DNA of 64,000 nt from Argentina anserina (Eukaryota > Streptophyta > Magnoliopsida > Rosales > Rosaceae), in contig NC_065874.1 in assembly GCF_933775445.1 (NCBI RefSeq), positions 22,638,501 to 22,702,500 on the forward strand. Reading direction: 5' to 3'. The translations under genes were made by a program, and so were the position numbers. The notes beneath the pieces are model-generated. The model made no database searches, was not told the origin of the DNA, and saw nothing but the letters and a program-made list of their open reading frames with translations. Below, one piece after another: positions 1-14,543 of the stretch (position 1 is its first letter; every line of letters begins with the position of its first letter).

Positions 1-836
1 TTGTAGGTATTTATTTATATTTTTCTAATATCTTTTAACATACTATATCATGTAAAATAATAAATATATAAATTAATAACATGTTTCAAAAAATAAAAAA
101 ACAGTAGCAAATGTTCCTCTTAAATAATTTTATTAATTTATTTCATTATTAAATATGAATAAATATATAATGATAATATTGTCCCTCAAATGCATGACAT
201 GTGACTTAAAATTGGATGAAAAACATTAAATTTAACGAATTTGGTGCAAATCGGTAATTTTTACCAAGTTTAAAAAGTAAATTGACTCAAATGCAAGTTC
301 AGAGTACAACTGACAATTATGGCCAAATTTGGGGTACAAATTTGCATTTTTGCCTTTAAACTTTGTTATTATCAAATGTCACTATTGCTCAAGCAATGTT
401 GTTATTCCAACTGGCTGAGATGCGATTGGGCTTCGTGTTAGATAGGCTTGAAAGAGCAGCGAGCTTCTCATATTAAAGTGAGCTTGTGGGTTGTATAGGC
501 AGAAAGTTTTCCAAATCCTGAACATACATGATAACAAAACTGTGATGCAAACTCTTTTGCAGTACACACGTTGGATCAGTTTACTAATGCACGAATTTGG
601 AAATAAATCTAGCCCATCCCTATAAAGAATATATGTAGTACGAGTGTAGGACATCTTGACAGGAGCACTGCCTTTCAGCCCTTGGTTTCGGCTTTCAACA
701 ATGATTTTTTTAAATCATTAAATAAGATTATTTGGAGGCATTTTCTTTAGTGAACTAAGTTGCAGCTTCACCATATCATAATTCATAACTGTGAGATATG
801 TCTGATCTGAAACTTAATTCATTTCTGTTGCAACAG
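1..836. other. AT-rich non-coding DNA / possible upstream intron
   Basis: No convincing exon was found on either strand. The first 350 bases are very AT-rich. The part around 240-350 reads like the degraded non-coding repeats seen elsewhere in plant genomes. It probably includes the intron that precedes the exon starting at 837, so the rest of that gene would lie to the left of the window. Confidence 0.4.
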
Positions 837-1510
837 CTTTGTTGTAAACAACAAGCCTGGAGATGGCAAGCGGTTCCTCCGTGCACTTGGGAAGGTAGTT
901 TTTGAAACAACTTATTATTTACTTGCTTGAAGCCTTGAAGGCATCATATAACCTTTTCATGAGTTGTTTAAGATATATCAGGCAGAAAAAAGAACATAAA
1001 TTTCACTGAACTATTCTTTCTGTTACTTGCCTTCATAATTGAAATAATAGGAAATGTGACAATACATACTCAACTCTTTTGATATCTTGGTACATAGAAC
1101 AACTGTGAAAATAATAACTTGGCTGCTACGACTATTATGTTTTCATGGTTACATACAGATTGATATGAATGACATGAAATATAATCCTTTCCTAACTGAC
1201 AGGAGAGACATGAACTTGCTGAGAGAGTAATGGTCACACGGCTTCACCTCTATGGTAAATGGGTCAAGGTAAGAAAGTTTCAAGTTTCTCTTTTCAACTA
1301 TTTTTCTTCATCTTCCCAAGCACATATATAACATGTAAATCTTCAACGGTTTGAGAACATATTTTTCTTGGATGGACATTGATGCAGAAATGTAATCATG
1401 CTGAAATGTATCAAGAAATCTCTAATGAGAACTTGGAGTTGATGCGTGAACGTCTTATTGAGACTGTGATATGGCCCTCAGATGACTCAAACACAGAGAA
1501 GATTGGCTAA
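837..1510 (+). CDS. 3' end of an unidentified gene (last three exons)
   Basis: Three exons join in one frame. They are 837-894 (after a CAACAG acceptor, before GTAGTT), 1203-1268 (before GTAAGA) and 1388-1510 (after GATGCAG), which ends in TAA. The deduced C-terminus runs through KPGDGKRFLRALGK, ERHELAERVMVTRLHLYGKW and VKKCNHAEMYQEISNENLEL, and ends SDDSNTEKIG. It is charged and probably helical, with no motif I can name. The splice sites are canonical and all phases agree, so I believe the exons, but I do not recognise the family. The 5' part lies outside the window. A non-coding 3' tail follows from 1511. It could be the end of any large soluble protein; no function is proposed. Confidence 0.6.
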
Positions 1511-2623
1511 TAGATTATAATGTCATCATATGATTGAGGATTCCTTATTATTCCTAGTCTAGGTATTTCTTGTTGTATACCAATCGGTTCCCCAGGTTGA
1601 TTAGTATTATTTTCTACCAATTAATAACTTGCTCAATATGTATTCTGTAAATTGTATATAGAACATCCACCATTTTATATATCTTCCAGAGATTAGTCAG
1701 ATTTCTTTTTCGAATGAAAACATTTGTGATCAGGTTCAGAAGGATGAATGTTGAGCTGGCTATATGCACGCACCAATAAAGTACATTTACTATCATTATA
1801 GGTAAACTGGGACTGAGCTGATGACTGCAATTAGCAAGGTGTGCAAGTATATTAGTAGCACCATTTGTTTTGTGATGCACAATCCGGAATTGAAAAGGTT
1901 TAAAAAGGAATCTCATGTATGCAGAAGCGGACCCATGATTCTATTTCTTTGAAGACGTAGTAAAATTAAAATCAAAACTAAAATTAAAAATAATAAAATA
2001 AAAACTATCTTATTTAACACAACTTGTAAATATTTCCATATCATAGTAATTCAAATAACATAAAAGTACATTGAAATTTAGATTACATTCTCTTATTTCC
2101 CCAACATTGAAATTTGTTTCTCTAGGGTTCAGCAATTCGGATATTCTCTTAAAACATATTTCTATGTATGTTTAAAAACAAATTTAGATTATATGAGTAT
2201 ATATATGACATGGTTATTTTTTTATTTAATCATATGAATTTCGTTTATTCAATGAACCAAAAATATATAAAACGAAATCAAATAAACAAGAAAAGAAAAA
2301 TTTGTCAATCAACAACTCCTAAAAATGCAGTAGTTTACAAGAAATTCAGGTGAAATAGTCTAAGAGAGAATAGAAGAATTTGACATTTGTTATACTTTAG
2401 TCAACCAAAGAGAAAATATAGAGATAAAAGGTTTTGTCTTCTAGTGTACAACTCATTTCGGACTCTTGGGTAATCTAAAAAAGAGAAAATATACAGTAAA
2501 AATGATTTGTTTTCTATTGCTAAGTTCAAATTGGCTAGGACCGCTGGGCAATATGAAGCTTTTACTTCTGTCGTTGTGGAAGAAATTCATAGCAAAACCA
2601 CAAATCTAGCATATGGACTCTTT
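1511..2623. other. 3' flank of the first gene, no further gene seen
   Basis: AT-rich DNA with only short random ORFs. The first few hundred bases are likely the 3' UTR and downstream flank of the gene ending at 1510. I see no RNA gene and no clear repeat boundary. Confidence 0.4.
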
Positions 2624-3620
2624 GGGCATGTTTGGTACACAGAACTATCATTGTCCTCCTTATTTTTTATCATAGCCTACTCTCTTCAACCCCAGCTTAT
2701 TTTATATTATGCCAAACCCATGTTTGGCAAAATTGGGTGCTCATTTTAGCTTGGACTAAAATAATAGTCTCTGTGAATTTTTCAAAAAATAGTAGTACAT
2801 CAAAACGTTTAGAACCAATCAATCTTGATTACTCAATTAAGCATGCACTATGAACTGAACCTAGTCAAGCATGATTACCCATTATCAACATTTAAATTTG
2901 ACCACCAAGAGCATCGATTGTGCAGCTTTACCTTCCTCCCATCATACCCAACTTCATGTTTATCAAATAGATCGAACCAAATTAAGCACAAGATTGTCAG
3001 GAAACTCATGCCAACACCATGTTCATCTCCATTCCTTCATATGATAGAACAAATTGATGAAGATGAAAACCCAGAATTGAATCAAAAGAAAAATCAATTG
3101 GAGTAAACACCTTGAACCAAATACTAGCCAAAATTGAACCCAGAAACACTACTCAACCACTTCTTTAAACCCTAATTTTGAACTAAATGTTAAAACCCAG
3201 ATTTTGAGCCAAGTTTCAAACCCAGATTTTGAAAGTTTAATTGGATGGATTGGATGGATGGGGTGTTGTTGTACTGCGACAACGAGAAGCTTGAGATTGG
3301 CAGGTGGTGGTGACATGGACGAGTTGGTGGAGGTGATGATGACTGGTTGAAGGTGCCGACGGGCTTGAGGGCAGCGAAGAAGGTTGAAGACGACGAGTCA
3401 ACGACGAACACTGGTTGAAGTCAACGAATCGGGGTAGTGTGAGAACAAGGCTACAATAGTCACATGAAATTTGGTGTCTTTATGGAATAAGGTGTTTTGG
3501 GGTTTTTAGGATTCCTCACACCCAGCTACGGTAGTCCCTAGTGGTGCCAAACATGGGTTATATTACTTTGGACTACTCAAGCATGTGTTATGCAGTCATA
3601 ACCGTGTACCAAACGTACCC
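2624..3620. mobile_element. Non-autonomous PIF/Harbinger-like DNA transposon (~1 kb)
   Basis: The left end reads GGGCATGTTTGGTACAC and the right end is its near reverse complement, GTGTACCAAACGTACCC. These are imperfect terminal inverted repeats of about 17 bp with the GGGC-TGTTTGG pattern typical of Tourist/Harbinger elements. A TTT triplet flanks both ends; the canonical target duplication of this superfamily is TWA, so the assignment is not certain. A sub-terminal block carrying the words CCATGTTTGG and CCAAACATGG also recurs inverted at the two ends. The inside has no transposase. It carries a GC-richer stretch at about 3290-3420 that could be captured host sequence. Confidence 0.6.
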
Positions 3621-7479
<3,859 letters not shown>

Positions 7480-8226
7480 TGTGTGAAATACTATGTTACC
7501 CTTTAACAAATAAATAACTATACAAAGTGTAGGTATAGTTATTAGGTCGTGTACCGTTTTAAAGTTAATAACACTAAATTACCTTTAATTTAGAGTGACA
7601 CATCTATCATGTATGATTCTTATTGGATTCTTATAAAAAAGTCATATTTTCTACATACAATTAGAAATAAATCAAGTAAGATTTGAAAATTAAAAAAACT
7701 CATCCAATTAAATTCCTTAAACCGTTGCCCCTATTTTTCTTCAAAATTACGACTCGTGCCATTCATCTTTTCTCCTCCAAAACTTGCTCCGGCCTTGTTG
7801 ACGTCGGTGGCCACGACGCCGATCTCCGACGGCCGAAACCTAGACCACTGCCTGCAAGCTCATTAGTCATTCTCTTCTCCAACGCCAACCCCGCCGCCGT
7901 CAAATCCTTCCTCACCTCCGTCATCGACAAGATCCATAAAGCCTCGACCTCTATCAAAGTCTCTGATCTCCGCTCCTTAATACCCAAAATCAATGCGCCG
8001 TTCAGCTCTATAACCAAATCGATGTCCCCATTCCTTTTCCTTACCTTCGAATCGCGTCTCTCTCTCTCTCTCTAAATGCTCGACGTCGCCGATCTCTCCC
8101 TCTGAACTCTCAAGCCTCACTGAGATTGGAGGTAGTGATGGTCTGGAGGCGGTGAAGGCGGCGACTGTGCAGCTGGCAGCTGCTGATGCATGGGTGTGCT
8201 GGAAGGAGAGGACGATGGTGGTTGTG

Positions 8227-8330
8227 CTACTACTACTACTGCTGCTGCTACTACTGCTGCTGCTACTGCTACTGCTACTGCTACTGCTACTGCTACTGCT
8301 ACTGCTACTGCTACTGCTACTACTACTACT
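8227..8330 (+). repeat. Compound (CTA/CTG)n trinucleotide repeat
   Basis: About 35 consecutive triplets, a mixture of CTA and CTG, ending in four or five CTA. In the three frames it reads as poly-Leu on the + strand and poly-Ser or poly-Ala/Val on the - strand. The open frames here come from the repeat and are not evidence of a gene. Confidence 0.95.
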
Positions 8331-8334
8331 AGCG

Positions 8335-8610
8335 GTTGTGACAGGTAGTGTGACAACGAGTGTGATAGGGGTTGTGACAGGTAGTGTGACAACGGTTGTG
8401 ACAAGTAGTGTGACAACCGTTTTTACAGGTAGTGTGATAGAGGTTGTGACAGGTAGTGTGACATCGGGTTTGATAGGTAGTGTGATAGTGGGTGTGATAG
8501 GTAGTGTGATAACTAGTGTGATAGATAGTGTGATAGTGAGGGTGATAGGTTGTGTGACAGCAAGTGTGACAGGTAGTGTGATATGTAGTGTGACATCGGG
8601 TGTGACAACG
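8335..8610 (+). repeat. 12-bp minisatellite adjoining the triplet repeat
   Basis: About 23 imperfect copies of a 12-bp unit close to GTGACAGGTAGT, with GTGATA, CAACG and CATCG variants. Many copies pair up into 24-bp higher-order units. Because 12 is a multiple of three, the + frame stays open as a Val-Thr-Gly-Ser / Val-Ile-Gly-Ser tetrapeptide repeat, fused to the poly-Leu run upstream. There is no signal peptide, recognisable domain or good start context, so I treat it as non-coding satellite DNA. Confidence 0.85.
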
Positions 8611-8638
8611 GTATGACATGCCGAGACCAAATGTCTAA

Positions 8639-9249
8639 ATATGCGAAATGATATTAAAATTCAAAGGAGATTGGTATAATTATGCTCAGAGTGAAGAGAA
8701 TAACTAGAATTAAGGAAGCTTGAGCTCTGATTTCGCCAGAATTGCTTGGAGCACTACCATGGATGACGATAGCACCTTGGTGGGTTGCTGCGCCTTATAT
8801 GGTGGTCGGTTCGGAGTGGGTAGAGTATCAAATGAAAGATGGGAGAAAGATCTTTCTAACGGTACCAACCATTCTCAAATCCATTGCCGGATGACAAAGT
8901 TATGAGCATAATTAGAGAAAGAAGGAAAAAGAAGAAGAAAAATAGTGAGAAATGATAAAATAGTTCGGAAAATATTTAAAAGTGATTTTTTCTATTTTTT
9001 CTTAAGTTTGTTGACTATTTTTAATTTTTAATCAATTAAAATAATTTTTTATAATTAAAAAATAAATAATGACTTTTTTTAATTGAAAACGGGAGATGGT
9101 ACATTTTTCTCATTTGCCCTCAAATTTTCACAAATCAAAATCTGAAAAGAAAACCGAACCGAAAAAAAACATGAAACTCCTTTAAACTGTAAAACGTCGT
9201 CGTATGGCTTATAGTACAAATCGGTATTCACAACGACGGCTATCGTCAT
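8639..9249. other. Upstream flank of ELP4, with degraded repeat DNA
   Basis: The 12-bp inverted pair TAATTATGCTCA (8677-8688) and TGAGCATAATTA (8903-8914) brackets about 240 bp that resembles non-coding retrotransposon LTR sequence, but no target duplication is evident. From about 8990 the DNA is AT-rich and leads to the presumed ELP4 promoter. No gene is seen. Confidence 0.4.
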
Positions 9250-9374
9250 TTCACTCATTCGTCGCAGCCTCGCTCCGTCGCAGTCGCTGCCAGGTCCCAG
9301 CCTCTGACTCCTCTCAGCTCTCTTAATCGGAGTATCTCCCTCCTGCGATTCACTCTTCCATCTCAGATTCTCAG
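9250..9374 (+). other. ELP4: Probable non-coding first exon (5' UTR) of ELP4
   Basis: A CT-rich leader-like segment ends at TCTCAG followed by the strong donor GTACCT at 9375. The next plausible acceptor in register with the gene is at 11675-11677 (TTTTGTCAG), two bases before the ELP4 ATG. That implies a 2.3-kb intron inside the 5' UTR. The upstream limit (transcription start) cannot be fixed by eye, and a cDNA is not available here. Confidence 0.5.
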
Positions 9375-10517
9375 GTACCTTTCTCTTTCACCTTGATTCT
9401 GCCAATTTCGTATTTGTAAGCTCTCAATTTGAGAGGCTTTGTACCAATTTCGTGGTGTTCGTATTGCTCTCGCTGATAGGATTATTCAATGTGGGTCTCT
9501 TGTCTTCGACATGCTTATTCTTCTTCATCAGTTTAATACATGTTTGGATTTCTGTATGTCCTCAAAGTGCATTACAAAGTTTATACTGTATATGTTATAG
9601 TACTTATGTCATCATTCTATCTAAAGACTGTTGTTGAGCTTAAGAATATTATGCTTGCTTGATAGCTAAACTACTTTAAGTTTTACTGATTGATTCTCCA
9701 CTGCCAACTCATATTTATGATACTTATAGTGAATTAGTGATTGCCTGATTACTGTAATTGATAAATCAGAATCTTGGTCCTGTTGATGATGAATATCAAG
9801 TCTTCTACTTGCATGCTCTTATTACTGTCATCTCATTCCAATGTCAATACCTATACACTACCTATGAAATCTTCTACTCGCATGCTCTTAATAATGGCAT
9901 CTCATTATACATGTGCAGATGGGAAAGTCAAGAGTGAGTGAAATTCCTTGGATATAAACTCCTCTTTGTCAAGATTGAAAAGTATTCCCATTTTTCGACT
10001 TCTTAAGAACACAGTTCCTTGTTTATTAGTCTTGCCACGTGCTGTAACTTCATTTAAGTTTGAACAAGCAGCTTTAGGCCTCTCCTTTCTTTTTATATGA
10101 AAACCAATTACCAAATAGTATTAACTCTCTCATCTTTGAATTTACTGAGAACAAAGTTTCACTCTGGAAATACTTTACTAATGGTTCATGTATTATTCTA
10201 GTACTAATATCCTTTCAAAAATTTCCCAAATTTCATATGTATATATACTGTCTTGTTACACTGAATAGAAAGAGTTGCTCTCCAAATAGTTACTTCCTGG
10301 CAGTATGCCATATCACAATAACAAAGGACTTTTCAAGTTCTTTATCGGAAATCATTGACTGTTCAGTTCGTTTGGAGAATACAAAAAGGTTTTTTGACAT
10401 GGAAAGACCCATTTTGGTTTTAAATTGTTTTTTATTTGGTTAAGTGTCCAAGGATAATTTAAGTAGGAATTGTGGCTCCCTAGGGTGAAAGGCCCAAAAC
10501 CTGATCAGGATCCGCTT

Positions 10518-10539
10518 GGGGGGGGGGGGGGGGGGGGGG
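10518..10539 (+). repeat. (G)22 homopolymer in ELP4 intron 1
   Basis: A run of 22 G between CGCTT and CTTTGTGG. It lies inside the inferred 5' UTR intron of ELP4. It may be a true G-tract able to form a quadruplex, or a base-calling artefact in length. Confidence 0.9.
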
Positions 10540-11679
10540 CTTTGTGGCCTTTATGCCAGCAATGTGCTGTAACCGGAGACAAAAGGATTTTTGAGAATTT
10601 TGCTTGGATTTTTATTTGAAGGTTTTGAATCATGTTACTGAACTTTACAGCAGAGAAAGGATAGGGTCTTTCTGAACTCAGTATCTAAGCCAAAAGACGT
10701 GAGATATGATTGCTATTCTTCCTGTACAGCTCTTTAAGCGCATTTATTCAGCATTTTGATTTAAGCCTGAGCTTTATGTCATGTTCTTATATAAATTTGT
10801 ACTGAATCCATTCACTGATATTCTTTCACATTATTTCAAGTACTTTGTAAATTAGGATCATAGCTTTATTGATTAATTACTGTACCCTCTGAGCTTGTAA
10901 GGCTCATTTCCTAATTATCATAAGCAATTGGGGTATTGTTTTGCTGTGAAATATGTGCTACTGTGTTCGAGAATTTTTGTGCTGCCAATGGCTGATAACT
11001 ACTCCAGGATTATTGGCTTTTGTGTTGTATTGTATATAGTTGTATAGGAATAAAGTGTTAACATGGAGCCTCCTTTGTTGCTCTTTCTTGTATTGTAGAA
11101 CTTTTCAAGAAAGTTTCTCTTTTGAGTTTGTAAAGTGTTATACACAACTCTTCAGTCAGAATTTAGTTTGGTTCTCTCTAGATGGTGTCTTGGAAAGTGT
11201 TTGTTCAGTGAAAGAAAAAAAATTGAATCCAAACTAAAGTTTGTAGACATCAGTTTTACCTTTTTTCACTCTGATAAGAACAAATATTTGTCACTACTGG
11301 TGAGAAAAAATTGATTTACTCTAATTTCAGTTATAAACTATTACACTTGGTCATAACACAAGGTTGGGTTGTGACAATTATAATTACAATGGATTGTATT
11401 ACTAATAGGGTTAAAGTTGTGAGTTGCCAGAGTTAAAGTTGGCTGCTTTCGTATTGCAATGTTGTCTGTATGTGGCTTTGAGGTTGAAATATATGCTTCT
11501 TTGGATGTTGCTTTACAACCTTACGTCATTGGGTTGAGGGCAATAGCATATTTTTGTAAATTGTGAATCGGAATAAGCTTAAATTTTCACGCTTGGCTGC
11601 AGGGTAGCTGTTAATCAGCAAAAAGGTGCAACCTTTGTTCCTCTTTAATTCGAAGAAGTGAGGCTGTGTTTTGTCAGCT

Positions 11680-14145
11680 ATGGCTGCAACCAAGACTCGG
11701 ACTAGTAGCTTCTCTCGCAATTTATCGGGGGCAAACTCACCTCAAATTACTGGACTCAAGCATGGACCCAATGGCACAATGTTCGTTTCATCCGGGATTC
11801 CAGATCTTGACAGTAATCTTTTTAACTAATAAATTATATGAAATTTTGTTTTTGTTTTTTTATTATGTATAGAACTTTCATTTGATTTATTTTTGTTTTT
11901 TTGCAGAAATATTAGGTGGTGGTTTTTCTCTAGGGAGCTTAGTCATGGTGATGGAAGATGCAGAAGCACCTCATCATATGCTTTTGCTAAGGAATTTCAT
12001 GTCTCAAGGACTTGTTCACAACCAACCCTTACTCTATGCTAGCCCAGCCAAGGACCCAAGACAGTTTCTTGGTACTTTGCCAAGTCCAGCGGTAGCCAAA
12101 GATGAAAAGTCTAGTCATCGAGACCCTGATCAGGTTTTCTTCTTCTTCCAGTTCAGTAAGTGGGTTCATAGGGTTAGAAAATGGTGGTTAATTCATTGTT
12201 GTCATCATACTTTTCAGGAGAAAGGGTTGAGAATAGCTTGGCAATATAAAAAGTATTTTGGTGAAAATCAGCAGGGTTTTGGTAGTCAAAGTATGTTTTT
12301 AGTGATCTTGATTGCTTAAAAATAATCTCATTGGCACATAGTTGATTTGGATTTTGAGAGAAATTTGTTATGCTATTGTTGTCCAGATAGCAAATATGAG
12401 TTCTGCAACAACTTTGACTTGCGGAAGCCCTTGGAGAGGCAGTTTCTAACGGGAAATCGAATAGATTGTGCTAGCATTCTTGATTCTCCAAACCTTGCCA
12501 CACTTCAGGCTCGTTGTACTACTTTTTTATCACAATTTCCAAGGTACAATATTCTAGTCTTGTTTAGTATCTGCCTTGTCTTGTTGGGTTTGTTAATATA
12601 TATGCTATTTTCATATCGTTGGTTTATCTCAATGTAGAGCAAACTTCTTTAGTTTTCACTATAAAATTTACAGCTGCCTTGTCTTGTTGGGTTTGTTAAT
12701 ATATATGCTATTTTCATATCGTTGGTTTATCTCAATGTAGAGCAAACTTCTTTAGTTTTCACTATAAAATTTACAGCTGGTGTTTGAATTTGAAATGGTT
12801 AATTTTGTTTTGAAACTATGCTTATAATATCTTTGATATTTACAAGTGGGATTGATGCTTATAATGGTTCTTGTCTAATAGTTCTTGATTCATTTCTGAA
12901 TTTGAAATGTCAAAATTCCTTTGAAATACATGGATGATGAGATACTCAGATTTAAGAATTTGAGAGGCCACATTTTGGTGGATAGTTTTTTTTTTTTTGG
13001 GTTTAGTCTTCACTGCTAACTTTGCAGTTCTTATCATGGTTTTCACATGCTTCTGACTATTATACAGAAGTGATGGGAACATTTCTTGTGTTGGTCGAAT
13101 TGCCATTCAATCATTCTGTGCTCCACAGTGCAGATATTCCAACATGGTGAGTGACAATTTTTATTTGGTCTTCAACTGCTATTAAGATTCTCTGTTTTGT
13201 AGCTGCCTCTTTTTTCTTTTTTCCGCAGGTTTAGTGAGTTTTTCATTGTTCTGTGTCTTATGCATACTCAAATCCATAGCTAACTCGAGTGTAATATTGT
13301 TGCATTGCAGGAATGGGATATGCTTTCCTTACTTAGATCTCTAAAAAGTATGCTACAAGTTTCAAATGCAGTTGCTGTTGTGACATTTCCGCCTAGTCTT
13401 CTATCATCCTCCTCCTCTACAAGATGGCAACACATGGCAGACACCTTGCTATCAGTTAAAGCCATTCCTGGTATACATCAGCTTTCACAATGGTCCCGGC
13501 AACTTTTTGTTTTGTTTTGTACTACTAACCTGCCATGAATGATTTATTCAGATGAGGATAAGGAATTGGCAACACTCCTTACTAGTTACCAGGACATGGT
13601 TGGCCTCCTTAATGTGCAAAAAGTAGCACAAATTAACACACAGGTAATGGCTTCCCCAAATCTAACACTGACTGATTCACATGAAGTTAGTACATATTTA
13701 CTAATTCTGCTAACTACAATTTGTAAATATCAACTACATACACAACCGACCAATCCACTCGGTCATCCTTAGAGACCCACTAATCTGTCAGTATGATTAA
13801 TGTTATACCACTGCTTCTGCTAACTATTGAGTAGTTGCTGCTATAAACATTTCATTATTTATAGAAGTTGGTCAAGTTGAAAAAACTCTCAATTGGCATA
13901 ATGCAATGAGTTGTGATACACTTTTGTGCTTCAATTTAATTTCTTTGTTTTACTGCAATATAATTTCTCCTGCACAGGTTCCTGTCATCCTTGATGCAAC
14001 AACCTTTTCAATAAAGCTCCAAAAGCGGAGGTTTTTGGCGCTAGAATGTCTAAACCAAGCCCCTGTCGATGGTCCTAGTGGGATTTCATATGGCTCTTCT
14101 GGTAGTTGTTCTGGGTCCTCTAAAATTGGATCTCTTGATTTTTAA
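11680..14145 (+). CDS. ELP4: Elongator complex protein 4 (ELP4 / ELONGATA1)
   Basis: Eight coding exons join without a frame break: 11680-11812, 11907-12133, 12218-12290, 12387-12543, 13068-13146, 13311-13470, 13552-13643 and 13978-14145, giving 362 aa, close to the usual plant length (~355). The N-terminus is basic and Ser-rich. The PAXNEB/RecA-like core begins at about residue 36 with [19 protein letters not shown] and continues [19 protein letters not shown]. As in other Elp4 proteins, no Walker-A GKT/S is present. The end [16 protein letters not shown] and a Gly/Ser-rich tail are typical. In other eukaryotes Elp4 pairs with Elp5 and Elp6 in a ring that binds tRNA and assists Elp1-3 in modifying wobble uridine; the Arabidopsis orthologue is ELONGATA1. 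All introns are GT-AG. Intron 4 between 12543 and 13068 holds a recent tandem duplication. The identification is very secure. Confidence 0.95.
12571..12776 (+). repeat. Perfect 103-bp tandem duplication in an ELP4 intron
   Basis: Bases 12571-12673 are repeated head-to-tail at 12674-12776 with no difference that I can see. The whole repeat lies in the intron between the exons ending at 12543 and starting at 13068, so the coding sequence is not affected. Identity of the copies implies a very recent event or an assembly duplication. Confidence 0.93.
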
Positions 14146-14543
14146 ATTGTGACATTGTGATAGAGGAAGAAATCAGCCTTTGGAGTTAAATCTTAGTCAT
14201 GCATGTACTCGATATTAGTTTTCAGTTCTTGCTTTTTTGTTTTTAGCAATAGGGACTAGAGATATAGAGAAAAATTTGTAGTGATTTATGTGATTATATA
14301 GCAAACATTTCAAAAGAAGGCAGTAAGGTTATTCATGTATTGATCAGTAACATTATTCGTGATTTCATGTAATCATCTAATTTGAAAACATCACATCACG
14401 TTCTGCTTATAAAGTGATGAGCTTAAGACAGATTAAAAGGAACGAAAGAATGTAGGGAGAGAATGTAAAATCGACACTGATTACGAAACCAAATCCGTCT
14501 CAACTTCAGTTATTTATTCATCGATCCAGCCTGGACTGAAGTT
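14146..14543. other. Convergent 3' flanks of ELP4 and the CAD pseudogene
   Basis: About 400 bp between two tail-to-tail coding regions. It should hold the ELP4 3' UTR and polyadenylation site. AT-rich, with no other gene visible. Confidence 0.5.

Noticed and set aside
7683..8075. 130-codon + ORF rich in Ser/Pro
   Set aside because: The composition is gene-like for a stretch (about 7750-8030), but no family, exon structure or start context could be recognised, and it adjoins satellites. Left uncalled.
8152..8616. 154-codon ORF of poly-Leu plus Val-Thr-Gly-Ser repeats
   Set aside because: It consists almost wholly of triplet and 12-bp repeats. All frames are open for the same reason on both strands, so it is no evidence of a gene.
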